64,000 bases of DNA from Rheinheimera riviphila (GTDB taxonomy: Bacteria > Pseudomonadota > Gammaproteobacteria > Enterobacterales > Alteromonadaceae): positions 124,001-188,000 of the forward strand of contig NZ_SACS01000001.1 in the NCBI RefSeq assembly GCF_004005945.1. Direction: 5' to 3'. The notes beneath the pieces are model-generated. The model was not told where the DNA came from, ran no database searches, and saw only the letters and a list, made by a program, of their open reading frames with translations. The translations under genes were made by a program, and so were the position numbers. This document shows positions 56,148 through 64,000 of the stretch, piece by piece. Numbering within the stretch: the stretch's first letter is position 1; every line of letters begins with the position of its first letter.

Positions 56148-56497
56148 AACGCCTCCTGTGGTAGCTGCAGCTCGGTGGTCAGTACCAGGCTGCTCCAGGC
56201 TGTCAGCTGTTCGTGTTGGTTGCTTTGCTCCACCCAGCGACAACGGGTGGCGGGCTCAGACCAGACGGCAAGTTCAGCCGGACACATGACCAGCTCACCA
56301 GATCCGGTGATCTGCGGATAGGCACTGGTCTGCTGCAGATGCAGAGCTTTTGCGAGTTTCAGCTGTTGCAACTGTTGCTGCCCGGCGATCCCGATTTTTT
56401 GACTGAGAAGCCCAATCAATAACGCGCTGAGCGCCATTGAACTGACCATTGCGATAAAACACAAACACAGGATCAGGACAAATCCATCTGATTTCAT
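56144..56497 (-). CDS. PilX-like minor pilin, left module (short)
   Basis: The 117-aa protein has a prepilin-like N-terminus, leader MKSDG then FVLILCLCFIAMVSSMALSALLIG, with no Glu at +5 (Leu instead), as in the PilX/GspK group. It is much shorter than the PilX of the other module (171 aa), with two cysteines. AAAGGAG precedes ATG 56497. Assignment rests on position between pilW and pilY1 as well as the hydrophobic N-helix. Confidence 0.75.
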   Translation of the reverse strand: MKSDGFVLILCLCFIAMVSSMALSALLIGLLSQKIGIAGQQQLQQLKLAKALHLQQTSAYPQITGSGELVMCPAELAVWSEPATRCRWVEQSNQHEQLTAWSSLVLTTELQLPQEAL

Positions 56498-56513
56498 CAC
56501 TCACTCCTTTGAG

Positions 56514-57524
56514 TTAAAGGTTGTTAAAAGTGACAGCACTGGACACCAACAACCGGCGATAGTGATCGCCTGGAGCCTTGTACCGTCGTTGTCCCAACTG
56601 ATACTGCTGAACATTGGTATAGGTTAGATCTGCGGTAAGACTGCGTAGCAGTACATAAAACCGCAGCTGGATGACTTTGCCACTTTGGCCAAGCCAGACA
56701 GTATCCGGGATCTGTGCCGCCGGTTTGCTGTAGTCCATCTGGCCATCAAAGTTACTGTCGACACCCAATTCAAAATGTAACATTTCCACGCCATCAATCA
56801 CGGCGCTGGTATCCATCGCCAACTGCCCGGATAACTGCCGTACCAGCCGTTTGCGCATCAGCACCGGGATGTTCTTACCTTCGTGTTTTTGCAGTGCGAC
56901 ATACCAGAGTTGATGCACATAAGGCCAATAGGTTGCCGCCGCATAAAGCTCTGGGCTATGCACGGCGACAAAGCTTGCATATCTCTGATATTGCTGTAAA
57001 TAAATCCGGTTGGTTTTCAGCTCAGCTTTGCGTGCCGGTGCTCCGGCCAGGCGCTTTAATTGCAGAAAATCCGACCCTTTGCGGGCAACGGTCAGGCATC
57101 CGGGTGTACTGCTATCACCCACAGTCCCGCTGTAAATGCCGACAAAACCGTGCTGCAATTTTGGAAAACTACCGCTATCAATCGGGCCTGCGCAGTCGGC
57201 AGTTGGGGTTGCTAAAGAAGTTGGTGGTAATTGGCTAAGCTGGAAGCCAGCCCAGAAGTTCTGATTCACCAGCTCCTGCTGCATAAAACTCAGCACAAAC
57301 TGGGCACTTTGCTGCAATTCACTGAGTTGGGTGGTCTGGATAAAAGCCCGGTAATTCCATTGCCAGCCAGCTATCAACATTAAGGTACAAAGCAGACCCA
57401 ACGCCATGCTGATCATTGCTTCAATCAAGGTCCAGCCGTTGCGGCCAACGCGGACTGCGCGGCGAGTCTCAACAGTGCAGCAAGTCTCAACAGTGCAAAT
57501 AGTGCGGGCATAGATCGGTTGCAT
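56514..57524 (-). CDS. PilW-like minor pilin, left module
   Basis: The 336-aa prepilin-like protein has a 30-residue leader with a repeated TVETC unit, then RNG-WTLIEAMISMALGLLCTLMLI, so the first mature residue would be Trp instead of Phe, with Glu at +5. The body resembles PilW (SAQFVLSFMQQELVNQNFWAGF). A calcium-type loop D256-x-N-x-D-G-x-x-D264 lies in the second half. ATG 57524, 2 bases after the pilV stop and 8 bases after a G-rich ribosome site, is chosen over 57557. Confidence 0.82.
   Translation of the reverse strand: MQPIYARTICTVETCCTVETRRAVRVGRNGWTLIEAMISMALGLLCTLMLIAGWQWNYRAFIQTTQLSELQQSAQFVLSFMQQELVNQNFWAGFQLSQLPPTSLATPTADCAGPIDSGSFPKLQHGFVGIYSGTVGDSSTPGCLTVARKGSDFLQLKRLAGAPARKAELKTNRIYLQQYQRYASFVAVHSPELYAAATYWPYVHQLWYVALQKHEGKNIPVLMRKRLVRQLSGQLAMDTSAVIDGVEMLHFELGVDSNFDGQMDYSKPAAQIPDTVWLGQSGKVIQLRFYVLLRSLTADLTYTNVQQYQLGQRRYKAPGDHYRRLLVSSAVTFNNL
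57465..57497 (-). repeat. 15-bp direct repeat in the pilW leader, period 18
   Basis: AGTCTCAACAGTGCA occurs at 57465-57479 and 57483-57497, exactly 18 bases apart, so each copy adds six codons (TVETC plus one) to the prepilin leader without frameshift. Confidence 0.8.
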
Positions 57525-57525
57525 A

Positions 57526-58014
57526 TCAGACGCCCCCGCCTGCACGTAATGCGACATGGGAAAAACCGGCAGGGAGTGGACACAAGGTTGATTTAGCCGG
57601 GAATTTACTAGCCGTTACCCCGCGCCAGCTTAATTGAATTTCTGGCTGGTCGGCGCCTGCCACAATACAAAGCTGTGCCGAAGGTAAGCTGGATGCAGAA
57701 TCAGACAGTAACACTGACAGTTGTTGCTGAACTTGGGCTTGCAACAACTGCTGAGCATCACATTGCGCGACGTCCTGGCACAATGCCACGCCCACAGGTG
57801 CCTGATCAAAGCGGCCATGAAAAGACGAAGCTGCAGCCGGCACCGACTGCAACGAAGCAGCGACATCCATCACCATCGCCGTCGCCAGCAAGCGTTGGGT
57901 TGCCAGAAGCACTTGCTGCCTTGCATACACCTGGCTGGCCAGTGCGCCAAGCATGCCCACGCCAAGTAACAACAGGCACAGCAACACTTCAATCAGGGTA
58001 AATCCTTTGCTCAT
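57526..58014 (-). CDS. PilV-like minor pilin, left module
   Basis: The 162-aa prepilin has a minimal leader MSKG before FTLIEVLLCLLLLGVGMLGALASQ, the PilV pattern with Glu at +5 and the MLGALASQ continuation. Four cysteines are in the globular part. AAGGA lies 9 bases before the ATG. It is the first gene of the left module, behind an AT-rich promoter region and the terminator of the right module. Confidence 0.87.
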   Translation of the reverse strand: MSKGFTLIEVLLCLLLLGVGMLGALASQVYARQQVLLATQRLLATAMVMDVAASLQSVPAAASSFHGRFDQAPVGVALCQDVAQCDAQQLLQAQVQQQLSVLLSDSASSLPSAQLCIVAGADQPEIQLSWRGVTASKFPAKSTLCPLPAGFSHVALRAGGGV

Positions 58015-58020
58015 TGGTGT

Positions 58021-58140
58021 ATCCTTGCACCAATCAATAGATTATTAAATTTAATTATTAATTTACATTTATCAAACAAATAATGATAAATATTTTAATT
58101 TGATGAGAAAACATCAGCTTAGTACGGAGCTGTGTATCGC
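58021..58140 (-). promoter_or_regulatory. AT-rich promoter region of the left pilin module
   Basis: About 100 bases upstream of the left pilV are very AT-rich compared with the surrounding genes. A possible pair on the minus strand is TTGATA with TAAATT 16 bases later. The exact promoter is uncertain; such AT-rich DNA is often bound by H-NS-like proteins. Confidence 0.35.
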
Positions 58141-58160
58141 AGATGTTTGAACTGGCGCTC

Positions 58161-58195
58161 AAAAAAAATGCCAGTCACTTTGAATGACTGGCATT
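58161..58195 (-). terminator. Strong Rho-independent terminator of the right pilin module
   Basis: AATGCCAGTCA and TGACTGGCATT form an 11-bp perfect stem with a 7-base loop. On the minus strand it is followed directly by eight T. It lies 60 bases past the right-module pilE stop and isolates the two modules transcriptionally. Confidence 0.92.
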
Positions 58196-58255
58196 GCATT
58201 ACGAATTTATCAACAGAATATCACTGGATGCAATCCGTGTATTCGTCAGCTGATT

Positions 58256-58675
58256 TTACCAGCACTCCCGTACTTTCGCCGCTGTACCAGACCCCGCAGC
58301 AGTGCGGGCTCCAGCGTGATCCAAGGTTAAAATACCACAGCTGGTGTCCTTCGCCTGTACGCCAATCGGCGTCGCAGTCAAAGTAAAGGTTTGCGCCGTT
58401 GCAACCAGACTTAAGGTATAAAAATCCGCTAAATCATTGCGGCAGCTACTTGGTGGCAACACAGTCGCTACCCCGGCATTTTTGCTGTAATCCATGCTGG
58501 TGGTGTAAACCCGCTCCATAAACTGCGCCAGTTCAACTACACAGGATGTCGCTGTTGTACGCCTGGTATTTAACATATGGCTGTTATACGACGGCAGCGC
58601 CACGGCAACAATAATCCCTATAATCGTCACGGCGACCATCAGCTCCATCAGACTAAAACCACGTTGTTGTCGCAT
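58256..58675 (-). CDS. pilE: PilE-like minor pilin, right module
   Basis: The 139-aa prepilin has leader MRQQRG before FSLMELMVAVTIIGIIVAVALPSY, Glu at +5, and the C-terminal paired cysteines (TSCGILTLDHAGAR ... ECW). ATG 58675 is chosen because GGAG precedes it by 7 bases; ATG 58687, overlapping the pilY1 stop (TAATG), is an alternative that adds four residues. It is last in the right module, before a strong terminator. Confidence 0.92.
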   Translation of the reverse strand: MRQQRGFSLMELMVAVTIIGIIVAVALPSYNSHMLNTRRTTATSCVVELAQFMERVYTTSMDYSKNAGVATVLPPSSCRNDLADFYTLSLVATAQTFTLTATPIGVQAKDTSCGILTLDHAGARTAAGSGTAAKVRECW

Positions 58676-58686
58676 CTGAAACTCCA

Positions 58687-61600
58687 TTAGTTACTGATCT
58701 CGTGCCAGGATTGCAGGCCAGTGTTCTTTTTAACGTTAGCCGGCTCTTCACAGACGTTCGCATTTTCACAGTTGACTAAGGCCATCACCTTGTCACCTTT
58801 TTTGGTGAAGGTCACCACGCTGTTCATACTACCGACTTTAATCCCACTGACATGGACCTTTTCAGGACCAAATGTGACTTTATCCTTCTCAGTAAACTCA
58901 TTGTCATCATCCGGGTCGAAAAAAGGTACATCACCAATATTATGAATTCGTCCACCCACATAAGGCGACACCGCCATCACATAACCAGAACCGGTTGGGT
59001 TACAGACGTTGGTATCAGGGATCATAGTGTTCATCACCAAATCACCACCAATCACCACTGGTAAATCCACAATTCGTTCCCGGGCGTCAATTAAATCCAT
59101 ATACCAGCCTTTTTTCGCTGGATCCAAGGTATTGGCAGCCGTCACCACCCGGTCGTCCCCCACTTTCGTCATGGTACGTTGCACCAATTCCGAACGAGAG
59201 CTCACCGTTGGTCCATCAATAATGCCATACCAGGTTTGAGTTTGGGTGTTGCTTGGGTCGTCCTGGTTTAAGTACTGACCAGTGCCAAAAAATACCCAGC
59301 TTTTGCCGGTTTTCGGGTCGATACTGCTCATCACACCACCAGTAATTTTCTGGCGGTTACCGCTGGAATCCTTGGCCTGAAATAACGGTTGACTTGAATT
59401 GGCAATAGTCCAGCTACTGCTCGAAGCCGCTGACAAATCAAATTTCCAGATATTGCCGTGTAAATCACCGCCGTACACCCAATCCACGCTACCGTCTGAA
59501 TCGATATCCAGTACGTTGACTTCAGCAATACCATTCGGGTCTACGGCAGTACCGGCTGAGGTTGGTAGTTTTTTCAGGATATTGCCGGTTTTAACATCGA
59601 TCACCAGCAATCCTGAGACGTGGGTACTATTGTTGAGGCCATAACCCACCAGAATCGCCCAGTCACCGGATTCCATCCGGTGAATCTGTGGTTTACCTAA
59701 ATAAACCCCCATCTCGGCAAAAGATTTGTCCCACAATACTTTACTGCTATCGATTGCGGTTGGTTTGGTAACATCAGTCACATCAATCGCAAACAAGCTA
59801 TTGCCACCTCGCCCCATACTGCCGATCAAAATACTTTTCCAGCTGCCATCAATATGCACATCCGCCACAGCCGGTGAGCCATCCACTGAAAAACGATGGT
59901 TATAGGTGGGTTCTGAATACTTTTTCAATAAGTTGTGAGGTCCACCGCTGACTGGTGCCAGTAAGCTTGATGGAATATAAGCAAACTCTTCAACACCGGT
60001 TTCTGAATTAAACCCATGCAGCATACCGTCATTACCACCGACATAAATCATTGGCGCTCTTGCCTTAGCTGGACCATCAAGGAAAGCCCGATAACTAGAA
60101 GCTCCTGGCCAACTGTAACGATGGTAACTCATATCTATAGGTGCACCGACCAGCTCAGGAGATGAATTGACCAAATCTCCGATTGGCGAAACGCGGTCAC
60201 GATAGACACCACCTTTAGTCTGCTCCTTAGAAATATCGCCACGCAGGTAATCAATAATCTCCGATTTATTGTCAAACGTTGCTTGCTCCGCAGCAGTTAA
60301 AGAAGCCCAGGTAAAATTACGCGCACTGCCTGAACTACTGCCTACAAAAATCTTCCGACTGCCCGGGCTTGGCAGTTGTTCACTGGCTTTCCAAACTGGC
60401 GTATTGATATCAGTAACAGCATAAGACCATAAATCACCACCCCATTTCCCTGCTACATAACGAGCCTGATACAAATTTGATTCAGTCTGTAGTGAGTTAA
60501 TGGCGGTTGCCGCAATATTCGAAGCCGAACCAACACGCTCCTGAATAGTATTTAAGGTATCGGCAAGACCTTCAGCAAATACTGTAGGGTCATCTGCACT
60601 AAAAAAGCCGCCACGGCTATTCACACCAGCATGCAACAGATCGTTAATTTTATTTTCATCACTGGTGCCACTCCACCAATTAATAGCCGTCTTTTTGCCA
60701 ATCGCTTCAAACGCCGTTTTACTATCAATATTTCCTGTAACCCCAAGACCTACACCAAAAGTCACCATATGCTGCCAAAACGCAGGATTTCCATCTTCCG
60801 AAGAAGGCACTGTGTTATCTAAATCCGACCTCAAGTCAGTTTTCCAGTATTTCATCGCCACATCAGCCAAAGTACTGCCCTTGCCATCTTTAAACGGGTT
60901 GGCAGCGATATAAGTAAAAGATGCGCCTTTGGGGCCGGTAATTAAAGTTCCATTAGTTCCGTCTTGATCGCCAACAGACGACGTATCACCGTAGTAGCCA
61001 TCGGTCATCAGAATGGTGAAATTTTGCCGACATTCAAGCAGCGCTGATGCAGAAGATGACGGATCCGTTCGCCACGGTACATCTGTTGTAAAATAAGTGC
61101 CTGCTTGGTTCAAAGCACCAAGCAATGGCGTACTACCACTACCACCTTTGCCATGCAGCCAACTGAAAAATCCGGTCTTATGTGATGCGTTAAAAGCAGC
61201 AACGCCCGATTTTACAACCGGCGACAAGTTAATCGCGCCATAACCAAGCCGAATTGAATCAGTCTGGGAATTAAATGCCCGTGCTATACCAGCCTTAGAG
61301 GCCATAAGACGTGTTCGGTAAAACGAAAACCAGATTGCGAAATTCACTTGTTGAAACGAACTTTGGGTCGACATCGGTACCAGGTCATAACAACTATCAT
61401 CGTAAGCTGTACAGCTGCTGCCGTTGTTAAATTTAAAATAAAACGCATCACCAGCGCTGTAACTTGCACTACTGTTGCTAATTGCATAATGCTTGTCTCC
61501 TGGTTCAAAATATCTAAATAAAGCTCGGTAACCTGTACTCAAGTCTATTGTCGCCGCACTAGCACTTGTATTATATCCGTTAATTTTCACCGACTTGTAA

Positions 61601-61986
61601 GTAGGTGTCGGATACGTGCCAGTTGGAGCAGGTGGAACCAAATAAGTAGTTGCGGGATTATAATAAACTTTATTCAGTTTGCTCGAAGCCATAAACCTGA
61701 CACCGGTAGGGAGACACTTTATAAAGGTTAACTCGTCATAGACAACAGTCGTGGGGCTAGGACTTTTGCATGTTCCCGGAACCTTATACAATCCATCGGG
61801 CATGGTATTTAAGTTCATTGATCCAGAGTCATCCAGAACAAACATAATATTCGGCGGAACCGCGGTTCCGGTCTCCAGCGGCACGGTTGAAATATCAATC
61901 GCCGCTTCGGCGGTACAAGCACCAAAGGCCATGCTGAGTAACAACCAACTAGATGAGCGGGTTTTGTTCGTTTTCTGAAGCGACAT
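58687..61986 (-). CDS. pilY1: PilY1, type IV pilus tip-associated adhesin/assembly factor
   Basis: The 1,099-aa protein has a signal peptide (about 1-29, ACTAEAA), an N-terminal vWA-like domain with the MIDAS motif DDSGSMN (about 52-58) and MTDGYYGD further on, and a C-terminal beta-propeller. The propeller carries the calcium loop DIDSDGSVD (about residue 823) followed by WVYGGDLHGNIWKFDL. This is the standard PilY1 architecture: it primes pilus assembly with the minor pilins, counters retraction and mediates adhesion. ATG 61986 has AGGAG at 7 bases; ATG 61992 is too close to it. Confidence 0.94.
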   Translation of the reverse strand: MSLQKTNKTRSSSWLLLSMAFGACTAEAAIDISTVPLETGTAVPPNIMFVLDDSGSMNLNTMPDGLYKVPGTCKSPSPTTVVYDELTFIKCLPTGVRFMASSKLNKVYYNPATTYLVPPAPTGTYPTPTYKSVKINGYNTSASAATIDLSTGYRALFRYFEPGDKHYAISNSSASYSAGDAFYFKFNNGSSCTAYDDSCYDLVPMSTQSSFQQVNFAIWFSFYRTRLMASKAGIARAFNSQTDSIRLGYGAINLSPVVKSGVAAFNASHKTGFFSWLHGKGGSGSTPLLGALNQAGTYFTTDVPWRTDPSSSASALLECRQNFTILMTDGYYGDTSSVGDQDGTNGTLITGPKGASFTYIAANPFKDGKGSTLADVAMKYWKTDLRSDLDNTVPSSEDGNPAFWQHMVTFGVGLGVTGNIDSKTAFEAIGKKTAINWWSGTSDENKINDLLHAGVNSRGGFFSADDPTVFAEGLADTLNTIQERVGSASNIAATAINSLQTESNLYQARYVAGKWGGDLWSYAVTDINTPVWKASEQLPSPGSRKIFVGSSSGSARNFTWASLTAAEQATFDNKSEIIDYLRGDISKEQTKGGVYRDRVSPIGDLVNSSPELVGAPIDMSYHRYSWPGASSYRAFLDGPAKARAPMIYVGGNDGMLHGFNSETGVEEFAYIPSSLLAPVSGGPHNLLKKYSEPTYNHRFSVDGSPAVADVHIDGSWKSILIGSMGRGGNSLFAIDVTDVTKPTAIDSSKVLWDKSFAEMGVYLGKPQIHRMESGDWAILVGYGLNNSTHVSGLLVIDVKTGNILKKLPTSAGTAVDPNGIAEVNVLDIDSDGSVDWVYGGDLHGNIWKFDLSAASSSSWTIANSSQPLFQAKDSSGNRQKITGGVMSSIDPKTGKSWVFFGTGQYLNQDDPSNTQTQTWYGIIDGPTVSSRSELVQRTMTKVGDDRVVTAANTLDPAKKGWYMDLIDARERIVDLPVVIGGDLVMNTMIPDTNVCNPTGSGYVMAVSPYVGGRIHNIGDVPFFDPDDDNEFTEKDKVTFGPEKVHVSGIKVGSMNSVVTFTKKGDKVMALVNCENANVCEEPANVKKNTGLQSWHEISN

Positions 61987-62010
61987 ATTCATTCTCCTGC
62001 AAACTGTTAC

Positions 62011-62526
62011 TTACATCCGCCAGATGGCTTGTAAGATCACACTGGCGCGGCCAGCGGTTGGGGTGGTTCGGGCAGTAATGCGATAAGTCTGACTTTCGCA
62101 CAGCGGATCATCTTTCACTTTGCAGTTCGGCGTCCGCGGATTCACCCAAAATCCCATGTTTTCAACTAAAAATTGACCGGTAAAATTTTGCCCACCAATC
62201 ACGACAGGAACCGCTCTGGCATTAGCCCACGCCGCCGGAGTTTGCCAGGCATCAGGCGTACCTGCTGTTGGTGCTGGTAAAGTGGCGGTGTACCAGGCAG
62301 AGCCTGGCGGTGGCGGAAATAACGTAGCTGCCTCACGAATGGTGCTTTCAACCACTTGTTTAGCGAGTTCCCGATCGTTTAAGTTTGAGGCCATTCGTTC
62401 CTGCATGGTGGTGCTGCGCATCGTACTGACTGCCAGTAAGGTAATAGCGACCAGCAACAGCAAACTGATCACCAACGCCATGCCTTGTTGTGGTTTCAGT
62501 GAATGTTTTAGTTGTTTACCCATCAT
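62011..62526 (-). CDS. pilX: PilX minor pilin, right module
   Basis: The 171-aa protein has a 15-residue leader ending QQG, then MALVISLLLLVAITLLAVSTMRSTTMQERMASN, the PilX signature (MALVxSL and MQERMAxN). There is no Glu at +5, as usual for PilX. It ends with a PilX C-terminal pattern (YRITARTTP, RASVILQAIW). The ATG overlaps the pilW stop (TAATG). pilY1 begins 24 bases downstream. Confidence 0.92.
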   Translation of the reverse strand: MMGKQLKHSLKPQQGMALVISLLLLVAITLLAVSTMRSTTMQERMASNLNDRELAKQVVESTIREAATLFPPPPGSAWYTATLPAPTAGTPDAWQTPAAWANARAVPVVIGGQNFTGQFLVENMGFWVNPRTPNCKVKDDPLCESQTYRITARTTPTAGRASVILQAIWRM

Positions 62527-63491
62527 TACACCTTCCTATTGCGCAGGTTAATGACCTGACTGATTTGGCGGATCCCAAGCGCCACCGGCATCGTTGGGTT
62601 ATCGGCCAAAATTAAAGTGGCGCGGATGGACATCACCATGCCCCAATCCACCACTAAGTTAGCATCAACATAGTTATTGGCTCCTTGCACCAGATATTGC
62701 AGCTGCAAATCCTGAACGTTTTGGACCACTTCCTCAATTTGCACCGCGCCGGACACCAACGCCACCCGATACAAAGAGCTAATACCACCTTGCGTGCCAA
62801 CAAACCAACCGACAGATTCGAGCGGCATCACCGACCCGGCATCGTTGGACAAATTCCGCTGAAAGCGACTGCCATCCGGCGCAATACCGAAGTTCAAATT
62901 GCTATTGGCAGGTGCGGCACCGCCCAAACCGTGTGTAATATTATTCCCGGCAACCGCTGTGGCTCTGAAAATAACCGCCATCTTTGAATCACAGCCCAGC
63001 AAAATATCATTCGGGACTATCGCCCCGAGGTTTTGATTGATCACCATTGAAGGGACCGCGACCGCGTTGTGCGCGACCACAGAAGAACTGACACCCCGGC
63101 CATACATCAAATGTAAACCATCGGTATTGGCCAGCGGTGGAATAGCTCCGGCGGTAAAATTGGGGATAGTCGCATTTTCATAGCCTTGTACCCCACCCAC
63201 CCAGTTCGACCACCAGGGTAATGGATTCAGAACATTCACTACCTGTGTCGCCACAATATTGCCACAGCCGGAATACCCGGCATGCTGTACGTCACGGCTT
63301 AATAACTGAAAGCTGACCTGACTGGCTTGTTGCATCTGGCCCATTTGTTCATTGACCAGATTGGTACGGCTGTTTGCGATATAAACACCAATCACCCCCC
63401 CAATCAAAAAGGTCCCCAACAACAAACTGACCATCAGTTCAATCAGGGTAAAACCAGCTGCGGTTTGCTTATGTTGTAACTGCATCGTCAT
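62526..63491 (-). CDS. pilW: PilW minor pilin, right module
   Basis: The 321-aa prepilin has a 13-residue leader then FTLIELMVSLLLGTFLIGGVIGVYIANSRTN and FQLLSRDVQHAGYSGCG, the PilW pattern. The body is long with few cysteines. It overlaps the pilV stop by 4 bases (ATGA) and ends overlapping pilX, so the right module is tightly coupled. Confidence 0.92.
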   Translation of the reverse strand: MTMQLQHKQTAAGFTLIELMVSLLLGTFLIGGVIGVYIANSRTNLVNEQMGQMQQASQVSFQLLSRDVQHAGYSGCGNIVATQVVNVLNPLPWWSNWVGGVQGYENATIPNFTAGAIPPLANTDGLHLMYGRGVSSSVVAHNAVAVPSMVINQNLGAIVPNDILLGCDSKMAVIFRATAVAGNNITHGLGGAAPANSNLNFGIAPDGSRFQRNLSNDAGSVMPLESVGWFVGTQGGISSLYRVALVSGAVQIEEVVQNVQDLQLQYLVQGANNYVDANLVVDWGMVMSIRATLILADNPTMPVALGIRQISQVINLRNRKV

Positions 63492-63973
63492 ATTCTCACC
63501 ACATGGGTAATGTTCATATTGGCCAGACCGCCAATCGCTCTGGAGTCATCCCAAAATACGTTGACGGTGTAAGTCCGCGTAGCTACCACATAAGTGACTT
63601 CACCACAGCTGGTATCGGCCGTGCCTAAACTGGTCCTGATTTCAGTCATCCAGTTGGCATGTTCCACACTTTGAATACTGCCCCCAGCGGACAACGCTTT
63701 GCAATTTTTTGTCAGCGCAAAAGCACCTGCTGCAGCTGCGACCGGATTGGCGCGGATCCGCTCGGCCATACTAGCGGCCAGTAATACCGCCACCGTCCGC
63801 TGATGCGCGCTTTGGGTATTACGCAAATTCGCCGTTTGCAAACCGGCAATACCCAACAAACCAACCGATAACACCAGCACCGCAATCAGGACTTCCAGCA
63901 GCGACACGCCGGTCTGACGCTGCAAACCCCGGCCAGCATGACATGTAGAATTTACTCGTTTATTCAACATCAT
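63488..63973 (-). CDS. pilV: PilV minor pilin, right module
   Basis: The 161-aa prepilin has a 22-residue leader ending RQTG, then VSLLEVLIAVLVLSVGLLGIAGLQTANLRNTQSA, the PilV signature, with Glu at +5. GGGAGGA lies just before the ATG. It is the first visible gene of the right module; what lies further upstream (often fimT or fimU) is beyond the window. Confidence 0.93.
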   Translation of the reverse strand: MMLNKRVNSTCHAGRGLQRQTGVSLLEVLIAVLVLSVGLLGIAGLQTANLRNTQSAHQRTVAVLLAASMAERIRANPVAAAAGAFALTKNCKALSAGGSIQSVEHANWMTEIRTSLGTADTSCGEVTYVVATRTYTVNVFWDDSRAIGGLANMNITHVVRI

Positions 63974-64000
63974 TCCTCCCAGTCAGTCTGAAAATTAAGG

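Noticed and set aside
54145-58014. Left pilin module as decayed pseudogenes
   Set aside because: All five frames are open, have ribosome sites or coupled starts, and keep prepilin or signal peptides; nothing suggests loss of function.

Overview
The window reads as a chromosomal segment of a marine or freshwater gammaproteobacterium of the Alteromonadales/Rheinheimera-Alishewanella kind. This rests on the sodium-pumping NADH dehydrogenase (Nqr), FabV as enoyl-ACP reductase, the E. coli-like gene neighbourhoods (bolA-yajG-ampG; erpA-clcA-hemL; mrcB-hrpB ... dksA-gluQ-pcnB-folK-panB-panC) and a PilV-W-X-Y1-E minor pilin operon. The genus is an inference; the gene content is directly readable. 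No rRNA, tRNA, CRISPR array, transposase or prophage gene was seen. Layout: 1-5.5 kb holds nqrA-B-C-(D) on the minus strand, then fabV and bolA. 5.5-10.5 kb holds an AlkB-like dioxygenase and, facing away from it, rlmG-yajG-cyclophilin, a small conserved protein and ampG. 10.6-17 kb holds an XRE regulator, erpA, a coiled-coil membrane protein, a CLC chloride protein, hemJ, pyrB and hemL. 17.1-21.9 kb is an accessory signalling patch: two membrane-bound CadC/ToxR-type regulators with large extracytoplasmic beta-propeller domains on either side of a small secreted peptide gene. 22-35 kb is conserved housekeeping: mrcB, hrpB, pepB, a TauE/SafE permease, dksA, gluQ, pcnB (with a rare AUU start), folK, panB and panC. 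It carries one full ERIC-type element and one ERIC remnant. 35-43.6 kb is a second accessory stretch: an orphan beta-rich protein, a Ser/Thr kinase paired with an FHA-GAF-GGDEF diguanylate cyclase, an Arc-type repressor with an SPFH protein and a palindromic operator, then an AraC regulator with two exported proteins. 43.6-53.2 kb is tyrS, a MepM/OapA-like M23 peptidase, anmK, pqiABC, and nadE-glnB. 53.4-64 kb is devoted to type IV pilus minor pilins. Two complete pilV-pilW-pilX-pilY1-pilE modules lie in tandem on the minus strand, separated by a strong terminator and an AT-rich promoter region, with a fimT-like gene converging on them from the plus strand. The right-hand module has a normal 1.1 kb-residue-scale PilY1 (about 1,099 aa) with a von Willebrand A domain. 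The left-hand module is strongly diverged and has a 534-aa mini-PilY1 that keeps the calcium-loop propeller part but has no vWA domain. How they work together: the housekeeping blocks cover sodium bioenergetics, heme and pyrimidine synthesis, NAD, folate and pantothenate synthesis, nitrogen signalling and envelope growth and recycling (mrcB, ampG, anmK, M23 peptidase, pqi). The most unusual parts are the duplicated pilin module, the kinase/FHA-GGDEF pair and the paired transmembrane regulators around a secreted peptide.
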